Source: Pseudomonadota bacterium
Lineage (GTDB): Bacteria > Pseudomonadota > Gammaproteobacteria > Steroidobacterales > Steroidobacteraceae
Reading direction: 5' to 3'
Assembly (NCBI GenBank): GCA_016703895.1
Contig: JADJBE010000019.1
Span: 1 to 6,861 of the forward strand
Length of the DNA: 6,861 bases
Made by a program: the position numbers and the translations under genes. The notes beneath the pieces are model-generated. The model did no database searches. It worked only from the letters and a program-made list of their open reading frames with translations, and was not told where the DNA came from. Of the stretch, positions 5,891 to 6,861 are shown in pieces; positions within the stretch are counted from its first letter, which is position 1; each line of letters starts with the position of its first letter.

Positions 5891-5906
5891 GCGGCCGCCG
5901 GGCCGC
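5891..5906. terminator. Hairpin just downstream of recombinase 3, possible weak terminator
   Basis: GCGGCC-GCCG-GGCCGC (5891-5906) begins ten bases beyond the recombinase 3 stop codon in its direction of transcription. It lacks a T-run, so termination would need a factor; it may instead be a DNA site. Confidence 0.3.
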
Positions 5907-5915
5907 AATACCGGA

Positions 5916-6490
5916 CTAACTTTCAGCCAGGCGGTCCATCCCGGCCACCAGCTGGGCGGGCGTGGTGTGGGTGTAGACCTGAGTGGAGCTGAGCCGCTCG
6001 TGCCCAAGGATGGTCTTTACTACAGGCAGGCTGGCGCAATTGGCCAGACGCGAAGCCATGGTGTGGCGGAAAGTGTGGGGAGAGCAACTGGATGTCAAGG
6101 TCCGCCCGCTCCCGGTAGCGCTGGATGAGGTCCCGCAAGGAACGGGTGGGAAGCCGGCGGTGGCAGCGGGTAACCAGCAGCGGAGATGACCCGGCCACCG
6201 CAAAGCCCCGCGAGCGGTTGAAGTGCACCAGGTCCAACACGGCTCTGGCGGGCGATAGGATTGAGGGGCACCTGGCGGACGCGGTCCCCCTTGCCGACCA
6301 CCTCCACCCACTGGCGAGGGAAACTGTCCCGGGTCATCACGTGGCCGACATCCAGACCACAAAGCTCGTGAGAGCGGAGGCCCGTGTGGATGGCAAAGGT
6401 GATCAGGGCCCGGTCCCGCGGCCCAAATGGCTCACCCGGCCGGATAACCGAGAACAGCCGCTGCTCTTGATTGGGAAGCAAAATACGCAT
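5916..6490 (-). pseudogene. Tyrosine recombinase 3, catalytic domain only, apparently frameshifted
   Basis: Joined across three frames, this is a recombinase of about 191 residues. Frame 1 (6490 to about 6247) reads MRILLPNQEQRLFSVIRPGEPFGPRDRALITFAIHTGLRSHEL with Arg39, then VVGKGDRVRQVPLNPIAR with Lys67. Frame 2 (about 6240-6080) reads AVLDLVHFNRSRGFAVAGSSPLLVTRCHRRLPTRSLRDLIQRYRERADLDIQLLSP. Frame 3 (about 6080-5916) reads HTFRHTMASRLANCASLPVVKTILGHERLSSTQVYTHTTPAQLV with the HxxR pair, LGH and nucleophile Tyr. The second junction is repaired by one base in the G4 run at 6077-6080; the first by a two-base CT unit at 6243-6246. The ATG at 6490 follows a strong Shine-Dalgarno, AAGGAG, seven bases away, so the gene really starts here and lacks the core-binding domain. 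FimB/FimE-type inversion recombinases are similarly short. Its target is unknown. Confidence 0.78.
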
Positions 6491-6497
6491 GGTGTTT

Positions 6498-6503
6498 CTC
6501 CTT
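6498..6503 (-). promoter_or_regulatory. Strong ribosome binding site of recombinase 3
   Basis: AAGGAG on the minus strand, seven bases before the ATG at 6490-6488, fixes the start of the short recombinase and excludes the upstream in-frame starts. Confidence 0.75.
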
Positions 6504-6578
6504 AAGGAAAATGTGCGCAAGGCGAGAGCCGGTGCAGGTGGCCCAGACCGTAGGACCCGCCCATTGCCCCCCATTTCC

Positions 6579-6696
6579 AGCAGGCCCGGCAAGGGCGAGT
6601 GGGGGACGCGAAGCGGCCCGCCTCATGACCGTTCCACGCAAAGGCGGGCCGCGTAGCGGCCCCTACTCGGCGAAGCGAACCCTTGCCGGGTCTGCT
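6579..6696. repeat. 118-base imperfect inverted repeat (cruciform) upstream of recombinase 3
   Basis: The left arm 6579-6622 matches the reverse complement of the right arm 6643-6696 at 39 of 44 positions, with one 10-base insertion in the right arm (the complement of TTCGCTTCGC). The innermost 10 bases, GCGGCCCGCC against GGCGGGCCGC, are perfect around a 20-base loop. Two of the five differences become G-T wobbles on the plus strand. It lies about 90 bases before recombinase 3, where a recombination site or regulatory structure could sit. Confidence 0.7.
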
Positions 6697-6861
6697 ACCT
6701 TCTGGGGCGATGGGCGGGGCTGGAGGGCTGGGCCTGCGCCTGGCTGCGGCGCTGCAGAGGAGAGAAAAACACGCGGATTTGCGCCTCGAAAGAGCCGTCC
6801 CCAGCCGAACAGGCCTGGCTACCGGCTACGGGCCTGGTTGTTTCTGGTGGCACGGAGTGCC

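Larger units (their letters stand above)
5442..5915. other. Gene-free region rich in strong hairpins
   Basis: No open frame here resembles a known protein, and those of 60-110 codons on both strands have low-complexity GC-driven composition. The region instead holds many stable inverted repeats: 5444-5458, 5502-5568 (enclosing 5512-5533), 5632-5663, 5686-5701, 5702-5712, 5755-5778, 5859-5884 and 5891-5906. It lies between the 3' ends of the convergent XRE and recombinase 3 genes. A structured RNA, recombination sites folding as single-stranded DNA, or accumulated terminator/REP-like repeats are all possible. I do not recognise a known RNA family. Confidence 0.5.
6491..6861. other. No recognised gene; upstream flank of recombinase 3
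   Basis: Apart from the ribosome binding site and the inverted repeat at 6579-6696, this stretch shows smaller palindromes: CAGGCC/GGCCTG (6810-6836) and GGCAC-GGA-GTGCC (6849-6861, at the window edge). Open frames here resemble no family I know. A minus-strand frame entering from the right edge stops at 6695 after 54 codons without recognisable features. Confidence 0.4.

Noticed and set aside
5442..5915. Group II intron remnant
   Set aside because: No reverse transcriptase and no recognisable domain V; the hairpins alone are not specific.
5556..5992. Open frames of 60-112 codons on both strands in the hairpin region
   Set aside because: They overlap one another in several frames, have no recognisable motifs and no good ribosome binding sites that I noticed, and consist of hairpin sequence.
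6695..6859. Minus-strand frame entering from the right edge (54 codons)
   Set aside because: It is Pro/Ser/Arg/Gln-rich with no recognisable motif; length is unremarkable for GC-rich DNA.
1..6861. CRISPR array, tRNA or rRNA genes
   Set aside because: No regularly spaced repeats of suitable length and no tRNA- or rRNA-like sequence seen.

Overview
The window is GC-rich bacterial accessory DNA. It carries an Rhs-type protein fragment, three tyrosine recombinases, a DnaG-like primase fused to an ATPase, and a small XRE-type repressor. The host cannot be named from sequence alone. The gene content resembles integrative elements of uncultured, GC-rich environmental bacteria (family knowledge plus inference).

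Layout, left to right. Positions 1-277 (minus) hold the start of a YD-repeat (Rhs-like) reading frame that leaves the window. Positions 310-2169 (minus) hold two overlapping XerC/D-like tyrosine recombinases. The upstream one is intact; the downstream one is split into two frames by one apparent missing base. Positions 2170-2363 are a short AT-richer spacer with a good minus-strand promoter and four CAAACT repeats. Positions 2364-4877 (minus) encode one large protein (CHC2 zinc finger, Toprim, P-loop ATPase), broken into several frames. Positions 4878-5059 are a divergent regulatory region. Positions 5060-5441 (plus) encode an XRE-family repressor, also frameshifted near its C-terminus. Positions 5442-5915 have no convincing gene but are full of strong hairpins. 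Positions 5916-6490 (minus) encode a third, short tyrosine recombinase with only the catalytic domain, also frameshifted. Positions 6491-6861 have no recognised gene but hold a 118-base imperfect inverted repeat.

Working model (inference): 310-5441 is the core of an integrative element. The tandem recombinases would move it, the primase/ATPase would support its replication, and the divergent XRE protein would control it. A shared 9-base motif (CAGTTTGGC) sits inside both the recombinase promoter and the XRE promoter, which fits repressor control. The right-hand recombinase with its hairpin-rich flanks may be a second element.

An important caution: almost every broken frame can be repaired by adding one base to a homopolymer run. 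That pattern is typical of uncorrected long-read consensus error, so the 'pseudogenes' may be intact in the real organism. The exceptions are an in-frame TAA at 2544-2546 in the primase gene, which needs a substitution, and one junction in the third recombinase, which needs a two-base change.
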